The notes under the pieces: generated by a model
The model's database searches: none
Seen by the model: only the letters and a program-made list of their open reading frames with translations
What the model was told of the DNA's origin: nothing
Assembly (NCBI GenBank): GCA_963758025.1
Contig: CAVWUA010000018.1
Coordinates: forward strand, 3,429-67,428
DNA length: 64,000 nucleotides
Source: CAVWUA01 sp963758025
GTDB lineage: Bacteria > Planctomycetota > Planctomycetia > Isosphaerales > Isosphaeraceae
Direction: 5' to 3'
Program-made: the position numbers and the translations under genes
Shown: in pieces, positions 37,841 to 52,966 of the stretch
How the letters are laid out: each line of letters begins with the position of its first letter
Numbering within the stretch: position 1 is the stretch's first letter

Positions 37841-40800
37841 ATGAGTAAGTTCGCGTGGCGAGGAACCCTTGGCCGTTCGAGCGGACGCAATCGGACGAGG
37901 GTTCGCCCGAAGGTCGCGTCCGGCATCCGGTGCGAGGCACTTGAGGAACGGCTCCTGCTTGCCAATGATTTCTGGACAGGGGTCGCATCGCAGAACTGGA
38001 GCAATGCGATCAACTGGAGGCTCGGGCATACCCAACGCGACGGACACCTTGATCTTCAGCAATGCATCGCTGGCACCTGGCGGATTCACGACGACCAACA
38101 ACGACATCGGCACGACCCAGTACGATATCGTATTCTCGGACAGCGGTTATACATTGCAGGGGCAGCCGATCGCGATCCTCGGTCCGGCGGCCGTTCAGTC
38201 GCTCCAGCCCACCGGTACCGACACGATTCAACTGGACCTGCAGCTTGCGGGTGACACCACGATCGCCGTGGCCTCTCCGCAGGGCAATCTGGACGTTACG
38301 GGCCAGGTCACCAGCGGCGTGATCGAATACACTGTCCAAGGCCGGTCCGGGAACGATGACCGTCTCCGCCTTCAACGCCTTCCTGGGCACAACCTCGCTG
38401 GACGCGGGCCAGTTGCAAGTCGATGGCGGCCTGGGGCCAGGGCCGATCGTTCTGAACGGCGGCACGTTGAGCGGCACGGGGGCCGTGAACACCGTGAACG
38501 CGACCTCGGGCGGAACGATCGCCCCTGGACCTGGTCCCGGATCTCTGAACACAGGCCCAATCGGCCTGAACCCGGCGACGAACCTGGACATCGAACTCAA
38601 CGGTCCGCTTCCCGGCCAGTTCGATCAGCTCAACGTGACCGGTGCGGTGAACCTGGCCGGCGCGAACCTGAACGCCTCGTTGAATTTCGCTCCGATCAAG
38701 GGGCAGACCTTCACGATCATCAACAAAGACGGTAACGATCCGGTGGCCGGTATGTTCGCCCAGGGGACCATGTTCTCCGTCAACGGCGTTCAATACGCGA
38801 TCGACTATGCCGGTGGTGACGGTAATGACGTCGTGCTGACCTTCGTGGACGCCGCGCCGATCGCCAACGATGACGCGTATTCGCTGCCCGAGTACACCCC
38901 GAGCACGCCCGAGCTGTTCGTGCCCGCGTCGGCCGGTGTCTTGCATAACGACGTGGACCCCAACGGCGATCAACTCGCCCCGGTCCTCGATTCGCCCCCC
39001 ACGAACGGCACCCTCTGGCTGTTCACCGACGGCTCCTTCCGGTACCAGCCCGCAGCGGGATTCTCTGGTGTTGATACGTTTACCTATCATGCCACGGACG
39101 GTACTCTGAACAGCAACACGGTCACGGTGTCGCTGTACGTCAACCAGCTCAACCAGCCCCCGGTGGCGAACCCCGACAGCTATTCGGCGGTGCAGGGAGT
39201 CGCCCTGGCGATCGCGGCGCCGGGCGTGCTGGCGAACGACTTCAGCTTCGACGTGCCGCCGGACATGTTGACGGCGGAGTTGCTCGGGAGCACGACGCAC
39301 GGCTCGTTGACGCTGAACCCGGACGGCTCGTTCACGTACACCCCGGACGCGAACTTCATCGGCCAGGACCAGTTCACGTATCGCGCCTTCGATCCGGCGA
39401 TGCGGACGAGCCTGCCGACGACGGTGACGATCAATGTCGGCGTGAACAACATGGCGCCGACGGTCAACGACGACACGTTCTCGATGTCCGAGGACAACAC
39501 GCTGTTCGTCGTCGGCCCGGGCGTTCTGGCCAACGACACCGACCCGAACAACGACAGGCTCTCGGCCTTCCTGGTGGATGGCCCGTCGCACGGGATGCTG
39601 ACCCTGGGCGGCGACGGCTCGATCACCTACACGCCGACCCCTAACTACAACGGGCAGGACACGTTCACCTACCGCGCCACCGACGGTCAGTTGGCCAGCG
39701 CGGGCCTGGCCACGGTGACGATCAACATCAACGCCGTCAACGACGCCCCGGTGGGCACGACCGACAATTACAACGTGGATGAGGACACCCTGCTGACGGT
39801 CGCGGCCCCGGGCGTCCTGACCAACGACACCGACATCGACGGCGACACGCTCACGGCGGTGCTGGTCAACGGCCCGCAGCACACGTCGAACGGCGGTTCG
39901 TTCACGCTCAACGCCGACGGTTCGTTCACCTACCAGGCCGGTACCAACTTCAACGGCACCGACTTCTTCACGTATCGCGCGGTGGACAGCGGGACACCGA
40001 GCCTTCAGAGCGACGTGACCACGGTCTTCATCAACGTCAACGCCGTGAACGATGCTCCGGTGGCCATGGACGACACGTTCTCGGTGAACGAGGATGCCAC
40101 GCTGACCGTCGCGGCCCCGGGTGTTCTGTTCAACGACAACGATCCTGACGGCGACCTGCTCTCGGCCGTCCTGATGGACGCGCCGACGCATGGGTCGTTG
40201 ACGCTCAACAGCGACGGTTCGTTCACCTACATCCCGACCGCCAACTACAACGGTCAGGACACGTTCACCTACGTGGCCAGCGATGGCAAGCTGAACAGCG
40301 GCCTGACCACGGTGACGATCAACATCAACGCCGTCAACGACGCCCCGGTGGGGACGACCGACAATTACAACGTGGATGAGGACACCCTGCTGACGGTCCC
40401 GGCCCCGGGCGTCCTGACCAACGACACCGACATCGACGGCGACACGCTCACGGCGGTGCTGGTCAACGGCCCGCAGCACACGTCGAACGGCGGTTCGTTC
40501 ACGCTCAACGCCGACGGTTCGTTCACCTACCAGGCCGGTACCAACTTCAACGGCACCGACTTCTTCACGTATCGCGCGGTGGACAGCGGGACACCGAGCC
40601 TTCAGAGCGACGTGACCACGGTCTTCATCAACGTCAACGCGGTGAACGATCCCCCGGTTGCGGTGGACGACACCTATGCGACCAACGAAGACGTGCCGCT
40701 CTTCGCCGCGGCGCCGGGCGTCCTTCAGAACGACACCGACGCGGACGGCGACAAGTTGTCGGCCGTGCTGATGAACGGCCCGACCCACGGGTCGGTCACG

Positions 40801-42774
40801 TTGAACTCCGATGGGTCGTTCACGTACACGCCGAACACGAATTTCAATGGCGTGGACACGTTCACCTACAAGGCGAATGACGGTCAGTCGCTCAGCATGA
40901 CGGCGGCGACAGTGACCATCACCGTCAACGCGGTGGCCGATGCTCCCACGGCGGTCAACGACAGTTACACCGGACAGGAGGACACGAAGCTGTCGGTCGC
41001 CGCTCCGGGAATCTTGCTCAACGACCTGAATCCGGACGGCAACGCGCTGAATATCATCGTGGTCAACGGCCCGCAGTACGCAGCCAGTTTCACGGTGAAC
41101 AACGACGGTTCGTTCACCTACATGCCGCAGTTGAACTATGACGGACCGGACAGCTTCACCTACTACCTGATGGACCCGGTCAGTGGGCTGACCAGCAACG
41201 TGGCGACGGTGTCCCTGACCATCCTGTCGGTCAACGACGCCCCGGTGGCACACGACGACTTCTACTCCACCAACGAGGATGTGCCTCTGTCGGTCGCGGC
41301 GCCGGGCGTGCTTCAGAACGACACCGACGCGAGCCACGACACGCTCTCGGCGGTCCTGATGAACGGCCCGACTCACGGGTCGGTCACGTTGAATTCGAAC
41401 GGGTCGTTCGTTTACACGCCCAACTCGAATTTCAACGGTCAGGACACCTTCACCTACAAGGCCGACGATGGTCAGACCCTGAGCAACGTCGCGACGGTGC
41501 ACATCACCGTCAACCCGGTCAACGACGCCCCGGTGGCGCTCGATGACACGTACACGACGCCCGAGGACCAGAACCTGATCGTGCCGGCGCCGGGCATCCT
41601 TGGCAATGATTACGACCTGGACAGCTCCACCATCGGCGCGATCCTGGTCAATCCGCCGCAGTTCGGGACACTCTCTCTGGCTCTCGATGGCGCGTTCCTG
41701 TACGCACCGAACCCGAACTTCAGCGGGACCGACACGTTCACCTACAAGGCGCACGACGGTCAACTCTTCAGCAATCTGGCCACGGTGACGATCCATGTTA
41801 CCGAGGTCGCGGAGACGACGGTGAAGCTCGACTCGTCGAGTGACACAGGTGTTTCCAACAGCGATGGAATCACGAAGGACACCACGCCGACCTTCTCCGG
41901 CACGACGGTTCCGAACGTTCCGGTCTACCTGTACGGTCGGCCGGCGGGGACGAACCAGGTGCCGGGCGTGATCGGTCAGACGGTGGCCGACTCCAGCGGG
42001 AATTACTCGATCACCTCGATCCCGCTGGCCAACGGCCAGTACGAGTTCTTCGTGCAGGCGTTCCGTCCCGATGGCCGTTCGACCGGGCTGGTCAACGCCG
42101 GTCTGCTCACGATCGACACGGCCTCCCCGGTCGTCACGAACGCGATCCTGAACCCGCAAACGGGTCAGATCGAGGTCACGTTCCAGGATGAGCGGAGCGG
42201 CATGGCTCAGCCGACATTGACGAACCTGAACAACTACACGTTCGTCAAGCAGTACACGGGTGCTCCGCGTGCCTTCGCGATCACCAACGCCCAACCGTTG
42301 CCGATCACGGGGCCGACGGTTCCCCAGACGGTCGTTCTCGACTCGTCCGCCGGACGGCCGATCCAGCACGGTCGCTATCTCTTCGCGGTCCTCGCGAGCG
42401 GAGTGACCGACGTTGCGGGCAACGCCCTCGACGGCGAGTTCAACGGCTCCTTCCCGACGGGCAACAACGTCCCGGGTGGTGATTTCAACGCTCAGTTCCA
42501 GGTAAACAGCCGAGGAACATCTCCCGCGTTGCCGACCAACGAACCGATCCCGGTGATCACCAGCCCGGCTCAGGTCAGCCAACTGGTCATTCCGACCGGT
42601 CCGGTTGGTCAGTTCCACGGCCAGTATGGTGTCAACGGAGTTCCGGTTCATCAGTACCCCAGGAACCTCGGCAACCGCTATGCTCAGCTTCTGGCGAACC
42701 GCCAGAACCTGGCCTTCAGTCGTCGTACCCCCAACGCGCTTCAGGCCCTGCTGGCCCAGCGTCGTGGGTTCTGA
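37841..42774 (+). CDS. Giant surface protein with tandem cadherin-like repeats (two frame breaks)
   Basis: 1643 residues after removing one base near 38028 and one near 38342. The N-terminus has the planctomycete motif CEALEERLLLAND, then a region with autotransporter-like GGTLSGTGAVNTVNA. About eleven ~99-residue repeats follow, each with a PPVAVDDTY..NEDVPL start, a VAAPGVL.NDTD core, a HGSVTLNSDGSFTYTP turn and a GVDTFTYKANDG end, the tandem-95/cadherin-like pattern with Asp-rich calcium-binding sites. The end (from ~41820) is an Ig-like domain (TPTFSGTTVPNVPVYLY) and a low-complexity tail. Likely an exported adhesin or matrix protein. A strong terminator follows. Confidence 0.88.
39736..40650 (+). 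repeat. Near-identical ~310-bp blocks inside the surface protein gene
   Basis: The block starting at 39736 recurs at 40333 (offset 597 bases, 199 codons, two repeat units) with only a few base differences over about 310 bases, while the unit between them is diverged. This indicates recent unequal exchange or duplication of a two-unit module. Confidence 0.85.
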
Positions 42775-42807
42775 CGCCTTGACGTGATCGATCACTCGAA
42801 ATGAGTG

Positions 42808-42842
42808 CGGCGGCGACGTGATTCCACGTCGCCGCCGTTTTT
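42808..42842 (+). terminator. Rho-independent terminator of the surface protein gene
   Basis: A perfect 13-bp GC-rich stem (42808-42820 with 42825-42837), loop ATTC, then TTTTT. About 35 bases after the stop. Confidence 0.93.
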
Positions 42843-42896
42843 GGTTTGAGAACGATTCCGTCAAGCAGCGGACGTAATGAGGTTGAGGAGTCCGCT

Positions 42897-43370
42897 TCAG
42901 GACGAGGGTTCACTTTCTGGCCCCTGGGTGATCGAGGATGCCTCGACCGCCTGCATGAGCCGCCGGGCCAGGAGCAGAGCGCGATGTCTCGTCAGAGTGA
43001 GTTCCAGGTGTCCGTCCCAACCTTCGAGCCGGACGACGATCAGGCCGGGATGCTCGCGGTGGGGATAGGCGTCGATCGTGACGACCTGCGCCGCGACCGG
43101 ACGGCCGGATCGGGAGAAGAGATGGAAATCGATGACCTCGGAACCACGGGTACGGATCGCCGATGTCCCGACCTGCGCGGAGGAAATGTCCTTGACCAGT
43201 TCGGGTGGGACCCGGTCGATGAACTCCGAGAGATGCCGCACCTTCGCGGTGATCTCGGACCCTGCCGAGTGCTGGTGTTTCGGGGCGGGAGATGATCCCC
43301 CTTTCGATCGAGCATTCCTCGGCCGATCTTTTCCCCGGTCCGGACGGCTCCCTCTCGATCCCTTCTTCAT
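42897..43370 (-). CDS. Hypothetical protein with basic N-terminus
   Basis: 157 residues. The first 45 are very basic (KKGSRGSRPDRGKDRPRNARSKGG). The rest looks like a mixed alpha/beta domain (TAKVRHLSEFIDRVPPELVKDI, VIDFHLFSRSGRPVAAQVVTIDAYPHREHPGLIVVRLEGWDG, ending with a helix RHRALLLARRLMQAVEA). AGGAG lies nine bases before the ATG. No family recognised; a nucleic-acid-binding role could be guessed from the basic tail but is not shown. It stands between the surface protein (convergent) and the GH32 gene. Confidence 0.65.
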   Translation of the reverse strand: MKKGSRGSRPDRGKDRPRNARSKGGSSPAPKHQHSAGSEITAKVRHLSEFIDRVPPELVKDISSAQVGTSAIRTRGSEVIDFHLFSRSGRPVAAQVVTIDAYPHREHPGLIVVRLEGWDGHLELTLTRHRALLLARRLMQAVEASSITQGPESEPSS

Positions 43371-43533
43371 CTGAACTGGCTCCTGACTCGCGAACCGGCT
43401 ACGGAACGCGGCCTCAACGATCTTCCGTCTTCAGCGATCCGCAGGCAAGGATCGGCACCCATGGTGCGATCAATGCCAGGATGAAGTCAGTTCATGAATC
43501 TCGAGGCGCGGATGATCGTCTGGGGACCTTCGG

Positions 43534-45589
43534 TCAGGACCTCCACAGATCGATCTTCAATCTCTGGAATGACTCCCGCGAGAGAGCGACCCGGCCAGCG
43601 TTGCCGAAGACTTCGACCGAGCCACGATCCACGAGCACGACAAGCCGGACCACACCCCCTTTCGGCGTCAGCGGCATGGTATGCTGACCGCAAGTGAGCG
43701 TGTTTTGTCGAGCGTCATAGACGATCGGGACACCACGTACGGTTAATTGAAACGCGCCTTCGTTGCCGACCTTCACCTCGGCATGGATCTCGTAGAGATC
43801 GCTCGCAACGTCAGACAGGGGCGTTTCCCCCGGCTTGACGATCAGATCCTTCCAGGAGTGGCTTCGAACGCGCAGTTTGGCCAGTTCGGCGACAGGCTCC
43901 GCGTGCAAGCGAACCCCCTCTTCCGTCGGTCGCAGGGTCAAGCTGCAGGGGACGGTCATCTGCTGATTGAACGGCATATCGGGGAAGACGATCCCTCGTC
44001 CCCAGCCGATCTGGACACGGCGACCGTCAGGCGTGTTGCTGAAGGTCTGCGCCGCATAGAAATCACCATGCCAGAGCCGCAACTTCTCCGATTCCGGCGT
44101 GAATCTGCTGACCGTCGAACTGGCCGAGTTGATACAGGCCATCCGCACCATACAGGACCCAGCGAGTCTCATCAGGATTTTCGGTGATCGGGAGTTCGAA
44201 CAGGTCGGGGCACTCATAGAATCCGTCGATGCGGCTCTCGAACGTCCAGGTCTTCAGGTCGGTTGAAGAATAAAAGGCGATGGCCCTGGCGTCGTCCGTC
44301 TCGTCGTAAACGGCCATGATCCAGCGTTTGGTCGGCTCGTGCCAGAGGAGCCGGGGGTCACGTCCCCTGTGCTGGACGACCGGGTTGGCCTCGTATTCGG
44401 TCCAGGTCCGGCCGCGGTCGTTGCTGTACGCGATGCATTCGCCCCGGCCCGTGCTGGTGAATGCCACGACCAGAGGGGGCTCGTCTCCTTTGCCGAAGCC
44501 GGAGGTGTTCCGGTGATCGACCACGCCGCTACCGGAAAAGCACCAGTCGCCGTACTTCTTCGGATAGAGCGCGATCGGCTGTTCGGTCCAGTGCACCAGA
44601 TCGGGGCTGACGGCATGGCCCCAGTGCATGTTCCCCCAGTCCCAGCCGTAGGGGTTGTGCTGGTAGAACAGGTGATACTCGCCGTCGTGCCAGAGCAGAC
44701 CGTTCGGATCGTTCAGCCACCCTCGCCGCGAGGTGAAGTGAAATTGTGGTCGGTGTGCCTCGCGGTACATCCGATCGGCCCCCGGAACCTCATCGTCGAG
44801 CGTGATCGCGCTCAGGATGCTCGATTCGGCGGGCAAGGTGGTCTCGATGCGAAGGGGCTTTCCCTGGAAGGGAGTCAGGTCGCTGAAGACCCAGAACTCG
44901 GGCGGTCCCTCGGCCAGCCGGATGTCGAACTCACGGATGGTCTGGTCTCCGACGACCAGGCGCATCCGGCGCAATGGTGCTTCTTTCTCGACGGGAAGAT
45001 GCAGGTAGCGTTTCTCGACGACCAACTCGCGGTGGGCCGGCGCCGTTCCCCGGTTTTGGTCGCTCTGGACGATCTGATCGACGTTGATGTGTCCCCAGCC
45101 CCCTGTCTGCTGATCGACGATCTGGATGGTCGCGGTCTGTCCGACGAATTCGGCCACGTCCCACGACGCCCAGTCGAGTCGCTCGCTTCCGCCCGGACGG
45201 TCGTTCGGGCCGGTCGCCGTGCGGACGACCTTTCCCTCGACAAGCAGGTTCAGGCAGGTTTCCCCTGGATGCGCACCGCCGCCAATGAGGAAGTTCAGGA
45301 AGGGCCGCTCGATCACGAATGGTGGGGAGGTGAGGGTTCCGGTGCTCGCGTCTCCTCCATGAAAGGAGTTGACCAATCCTCTCCCTTCGAACCCGCTGAC
45401 CGGCATCTGGCCGGGCAGCGTCCCTCGTGCGGGCGCGTTGCCGAAGGCCGAGCCGGTCACGGTCCAACCGCCATAGTCGTCCCCCTCGAAGTCGGCGATC
45501 AACCGGTCCTCACGGTCCTCGGCCGCGGCCAACGGGAGGGAGAACGGGACCAGGAGCAGGATCAGGAGGCGCAGGGGTTGGTGAATCAT
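43534..45589 (-). CDS. Secreted glycoside hydrolase family 32 enzyme (one frame break)
   Basis: 684 residues after removing one base near 44105. Signal peptide LLILLLVPFSLPLAAAED. An N-terminal ~240-residue carbohydrate-binding-type module (LIADFEGDDYGGWTVTGSAFG) precedes the GH32 five-blade propeller with all hallmark motifs: WLNDPNGLLWHDGEYHLFYQHNP (nucleophile Asp), FSGSGVV, RDPRLLW (transition-state Asp) and YECPDLFELP (acid/base Glu). The beta-sandwich C-terminal domain follows the break (VEVFGNAGRVALS). It should hydrolyse fructans (levan, inulin) or sucrose outside the cell. Confidence 0.93.
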
Positions 45590-45614
45590 GACTCTGTCTC
45601 CGTGACCGACCGCG

Positions 45615-47651
<2,037 letters not shown>

Positions 47652-47791
47652 GGAGATCACCTCGCGACGGCCCCTCCAGCGGAGCCGGCCGTGTTCGTCA
47701 AAAATCGGGAGGGAAGACGGCGGGTCCTCGCAACGACTCTCCGAGAGTACCGCCGTGAGTGGCCGGGGGCAATCGGCGCGTTTCGAGCAGA

Positions 47792-48346
47792 TCAATTCAT
47801 CGTGGGGTCAGGCGGCACGTCACGGAGTCCGAGGAACTCCGAGAGCTTGCGGGCGTTGACGGCCTTGACCACCACATCCCAGAGTTCCGTGGAGGATTCC
47901 CAGAAGACGTGGTCGGACGTGGCGGGCAGGGTCAGCCAGGAATCCCAGCCGAACTCACTCTCCAGTTGCCCCGGTCCCCAGCCGGAGTAATTGGCCAGGA
48001 TCAAGATCGGCTCCGTCCGCTGCTGAATGATCTCGCTCACCTTGGAGGCCTCGACGGTGGTAAAGACCCCCGGCAGGGCCTCCTTGTCGCCCAGATCCTC
48101 GCTGGTATGGATCACCATGAGTGGACCGGGGACGGGGCCGCCGAGGTGGATCGGCTTGTCCCACTCGAAAGGTTCCTCGAAGAGCTTCTCCGAGATGTCG
48201 CCGACAGTCACCTCCAGCATGCGATTGAGCACCACGCCCAGGGCCCCTTCTTCGTTATGCTCCAGCATCAGAATGACGGTCTGGGTAAAAAAGGGAGAAT
48301 CCATCTCGGGGGAGGCGATGAGCAGGTGGCCTTTGAGGGAGTTCAT
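47792..48346 (-). CDS. yqgE: YqgE/AlgH family protein
   Basis: 184 residues, the usual size. Begins MNSLKGHLLIASPEMDSPFFTQTVILMLEHNEEGALGVVLNR, the diagnostic start of the UPF0301 family, and continues with IHLGGPVPGPLMVIHT and ILANYSGWGPGQLESEF. Function is poorly defined; in Pseudomonas AlgH influences alginate regulation. AAGGA precedes the ATG. It sits between the FAD oxidoreductase and the beta-helix gene, on the same strand as both. Confidence 0.95.
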   Translation of the reverse strand: MNSLKGHLLIASPEMDSPFFTQTVILMLEHNEEGALGVVLNRMLEVTVGDISEKLFEEPFEWDKPIHLGGPVPGPLMVIHTSEDLGDKEALPGVFTTVEASKVSEIIQQRTEPILILANYSGWGPGQLESEFGWDSWLTLPATSDHVFWESSTELWDVVVKAVNARKLSEFLGLRDVPPDPTMN

Positions 48347-48480
48347 GTTCCGGTCCTTTTCTGTCAGTTGCCGATGCCCGACGCCTGAACGTCCATGCGA
48401 CCGCAGTCCATTCCGCCTCAGATGTTGATTCTCGCCTCGGGGAATCGCCGGGGGAAGGGCCGACCGCCGCGTCCCTCGGA

Positions 48481-50547
48481 TCAGCGCTCGCGCGGGCCGA
48501 CGTCGGATAACTTCAGTGGCTCAAAGCCCAGGTCCAGCGCCGGGGAATCGGACGGGAGCGTGAAATCGTCCTCCAGGGGGGCAACGAACTTCGGGTCGGC
48601 GATCTTCGAGTGGCGGTCGGCACCGAGGGCCTGCCACTCCTCCCAGGAACGGCCGGCGAAGCGGATCGGCTCGTTGCTGTTGGCATGCCAGTAGAGGTTG
48701 TGGTCGAAGTCCGCGTGCAACTCCTTCCAGTCCCCGGCGAGGAGGTCGCCCTGGGTCCAGAAGACGATGTTGCGCTCGAAGGTGAAGGAACGGTGGGGCT
48801 CCAGCCGGGTGCGCTGAATCTGGGCGTCGCGGCCGAGGGCGATGATGTTGTTGCGGAATACGTTATCCCTGCCGTAGTGCTGGTGGAACCCGCCGTGCGT
48901 CGTGCGGTACACGAGGTTTCCCTCGGCGACGATCTGGCTGCTCCCCTCGTCGAAGTAGATGCCCCAGCCGCCGTAGTTGTGGGCGGTGATGTCGTGGAAG
49001 ACGTTGCGGCGGATCACCGTGCCGGGCTGGACGCCGAGCGTATAGATGCCTCCCATGTCGCTGAGCCACCCCTGGCCGATGTCGTGGACGTGGTTCGCCT
49101 CGATGATGTTGTTCCGCGTCAGGGTGTCGCCGTATCCCCATGTCCAGCCCACGGAAATTCCTGTGTAGCGGAAGTCGTGGATATGATTATGGGCGATCCG
49201 GTTCCCCGCGCTCTGGCCGATCCAGACGCCGACAGCCTGGATGTAGTCCCGCCCGCCGCCGTGGATCTGGCAATCTTCGAGCACGTTCTTCGAGGCCTGT
49301 TCCTTCTCGTCTTTCCGGATGCGGGTCTCGCCGAGCTTGACGCCGCCGGCGGAGAGATCGAAGAGATTGCACCGACGAACCTCATTTTCCTGGCAGCCGC
49401 GCCCCAGCTCCAGGCCATAGCTGCCGACATGGGAGATCGTGCAGCCGTCGAACCGGCTGTGGCGCAGCCCTTCGCCGTGGATGGCGCCGGTGACATGAAC
49501 CGAAGCCTGATCGTCGCCGGGGTTTGACCGCTTCAGCCATTGCTCGTTGTGGGAGAATTGCAGCCCCTGGAATCGGAGATGCTCGATGAATTGACCCTTC
49601 TCGGGATGTCCTTCCAGACGCACGAGTTGCGGCAAGACGGGTGCGATGATCTCGGTCGATTCCATCGATTCCCCGTCGCGGGGCAGGTACGACAGCTCGC
49701 CCGATTTGCGGTCGAGATACCACTCGCCCGGGGCATCCACAAGTTCCTTCGCGTTCTCGATGAAGTACCGTGCCGCCTCGGCGTTCGAGCCGTGCCCCTC
49801 CTTCAAACGCCGGTGGCTCGGGGCCTCGAACGTGACCAGACGTTCCGACTCGTCCACGCTCTTGACCGCCAGGCGGGTGCCGACCCAGAAGTGCAGGACG
49901 ACCACGTCCACATCCTCAAGGTTCTTCCAGTTCTGGATGTCCCCCGGGGCATAGCGGAAGCGGTTTTGCCCCTGGTTGTAAGGGGCATCCGGCTTCAGGT
50001 CGGGCACCTCCTCGATGCGGAGGAACCCCTCGTTCGGCTTCCTCGCCCTCTGCCGGCGCTCCTCGCCGGACCAGAGCTGGTGGAACATCCACTGGCCGTC
50101 GCGGACCTCCGGCAACGTGGCGATCCAGCCGTCCTTGTCGTTGACCTTCCCGGCGTGCCATCCGTTGATCCGACGCCCGCCGCTGAGCACGGGGGACTCA
50201 TCGTGATAGGCCGCGTAGGTGATGGGGGCGTCCGGCGTCCCGGAGTCCTCAGGCGTGAAGACCAGAGGCTCGGTCAGCTCGTACCGTCCGCCCCGGATCA
50301 TGATGTTGACCGGCCGGTCCAGGCGTCCCGAGTGATGTTGTTTGTAATCCCGGATCGCGTCCCGGGCGCGGGCCACGGTGGCGAACGGGCCATCCTTCCC
50401 GCCATCCTGGGGGGCTTCCTGGCGGCCCGACCACGCATCGTTGCCGTCCGTCGCCACGTAGAAGGTGATTGGCTCCTCCGTCGCGTTGGCGTTCGTGGAG
50501 AGCAGCACAACGCCCAGAATCATCAGTCGCGGGAAGGTCGGGATCAT
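48481..50547 (-). CDS. Secreted right-handed parallel beta-helix protein
   Basis: 688 residues. Signal peptide LMILGVVLLSTNANATEE. FYVATDGNDAWSGR is the usual opening of planctomycete/Bacteroidetes polysaccharide-lyase-like proteins. The beta-helix core runs from about residue 330 with repeated N-rich turns (FDGCTISHVGSYGLELG, NRIAHNHIHDFRYTGISVGW, NNIIEANHVHDIGQGWLSDMGGIYTLG, YFDEGSSQIVAEGNLVYRTTHGG). It probably binds or cleaves polysaccharide outside the cell; no lyase catalytic set is certain. GAGGAA precedes the ATG. Same strand as the SGNH hydrolase just upstream. Confidence 0.88.
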   Translation of the reverse strand: MIPTFPRLMILGVVLLSTNANATEEPITFYVATDGNDAWSGRQEAPQDGGKDGPFATVARARDAIRDYKQHHSGRLDRPVNIMIRGGRYELTEPLVFTPEDSGTPDAPITYAAYHDESPVLSGGRRINGWHAGKVNDKDGWIATLPEVRDGQWMFHQLWSGEERRQRARKPNEGFLRIEEVPDLKPDAPYNQGQNRFRYAPGDIQNWKNLEDVDVVVLHFWVGTRLAVKSVDESERLVTFEAPSHRRLKEGHGSNAEAARYFIENAKELVDAPGEWYLDRKSGELSYLPRDGESMESTEIIAPVLPQLVRLEGHPEKGQFIEHLRFQGLQFSHNEQWLKRSNPGDDQASVHVTGAIHGEGLRHSRFDGCTISHVGSYGLELGRGCQENEVRRCNLFDLSAGGVKLGETRIRKDEKEQASKNVLEDCQIHGGGRDYIQAVGVWIGQSAGNRIAHNHIHDFRYTGISVGWTWGYGDTLTRNNIIEANHVHDIGQGWLSDMGGIYTLGVQPGTVIRRNVFHDITAHNYGGWGIYFDEGSSQIVAEGNLVYRTTHGGFHQHYGRDNVFRNNIIALGRDAQIQRTRLEPHRSFTFERNIVFWTQGDLLAGDWKELHADFDHNLYWHANSNEPIRFAGRSWEEWQALGADRHSKIADPKFVAPLEDDFTLPSDSPALDLGFEPLKLSDVGPRER

Positions 50548-50590
50548 GGCGCATTCCTCGAGTACGTTCCGTGGGTGTTCGGCATGACGA

Positions 50591-51571
<981 letters not shown>

Positions 51572-51699
51572 GGAAGATCCTTCCGGTTCCGACGATGGAG
51601 ATTCGACCAACCCGCAACGCTGGGGCCGGAAGGTTCGATTATCGGGTCCGTTCGCACCAAAGGCGAGAGGTTCCCGTCACCGGCATCGGGGTTCGAGCC

Positions 51700-52966
51700 T
51701 CACGATTTCTCGGCCCGCAAGGGTCGCGCCGGGACGCCGACGACGACCTGTCCCGGAGGAATGGTGGTACCCTTGGTCACGACCGCGCCGGCACCGATGC
51801 TCGCCTCGGCTCCGACCGTCACCGGAGCGATCAGGATCGATCCGGCCCCGAGCATCACGCCCGCCCCGATCTCCGATTGATGCTTACTGGACGCCGTCGA
51901 AGTTCGCGGTGACTGCCCCCGCCCCGACGTTCACCCCAGGCCCGACCTGGGCATTGCCGAGGTACGCCAGGTGCCGCGCTCGCGTGCCTTCCTGAAGCTC
52001 GGAACGGGAAATCTCGACAAATGCGCCAACCTCGACGCCGTCGGCGAGCACGGTTTCGTCGCGGAGGTGGGTGAAGGGGCCGATCCGGCAATCTCGACCG
52101 ATGACGACACGACCGGAAATGACGGTATAGGGGAGAATGGTGGTATCCGGGCCGATCTCCGCGCGACCGTCGATGTACGTGTTCCGCGGATCGACGATGC
52201 TGACCCCCTCGGTCATCAGCCGGTCCAGAATCCGTCGCTGCATGATCTCGTTCGCCTGCGCGAGATGCTGCCGCGTGTTGACCCCCAGGATGTCCTCGGG
52301 CTGGAGCACGGGCAGGGCGAGGACCCTGCGGCCCATGCTCTGGAGCAGGGCGGGGGCGTCGGTCAGGTAGTATTCTCCCTGGGCATTCGACGTGTCGAGT
52401 CGTTCGAGGGCATCCCAGAGGCCGGGGAGATCGAAGACATAGCAGCTTGGATTGACCTCCTGGATGGCCGCTTCCTCCGGCTGGCAATCGCGCTGTTCGA
52501 TGATGCGGAGGAAGTGGCCGGCGGTATCCCGCAAGATCCGGCCAAAGCCCGTCGGGTCCGGCACGATGGCCGTGCCCATCAAGCAGGCGGCTTTCTCTTT
52601 CTCCTGTCGCTTCAGGAGGTCGGCGAGCGGTTCCGCGCGGATCAGGGGTTCATCCCCGACCAGGACCATGGCCGGCCCTTGATAGTCCGCCAGCCGGGAA
52701 TGGCAAGAGCGCACGGCATCGCCGGTCCCCTGCTGTCTCTCCTGGGTGACGAAAAGGACATCCGGCGCATCGGCCAGAGCCTCATGAACCTGATCGGCGC
52801 CGGCTCCGACCACGACCACGATCGTCCTGACGCCGGCACCCCGGACGGCCTCGACGACATAATGGATCATCGGCCTGCCGCACACCTCGTGCAACACCTT
52901 GGCCTTCGCCGACTTCATCCGCTTGCCGTGGCCAGCCGCCAGAATGATCGCCAGGGGACCTTGCAT
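51700..52966 (-). CDS. glmU: GlmU-like UDP-N-acetylglucosamine pyrophosphorylase (one frame break)
   Basis: 421 residues after removing one base near 51891. The nucleotidyltransferase half begins PLAIILAAGHGKRMKSAKAKVLHEVCGRPM, with the metal/substrate residues in LVGDEPLIRAEPL and QGEYYLTD. The left-handed beta-helix half shows hexapeptides (IGPDTTILPYTVISGRVVIG, LAYLGNAQVGPGVNVGAGAVTANFDG) and, past the break, SKHQSEIGAGVMLGAGSILIAP with the end GTTIPPGQVVVGVPARPL. It makes UDP-GlcNAc for cell-surface polymers; full GlmU also acetylates glucosamine-1-P. Slightly shorter than E. coli GlmU (456). Confidence 0.9.

Noticed and set aside
38308..42864. A 1518-codon open frame antisense to the surface protein
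   Set aside because: It is the mirror of repeated Asp/Asn/Gly-rich codons in a high-GC gene. The sense strand has the coherent cadherin-like repeats, so the antisense frame is a compositional shadow.
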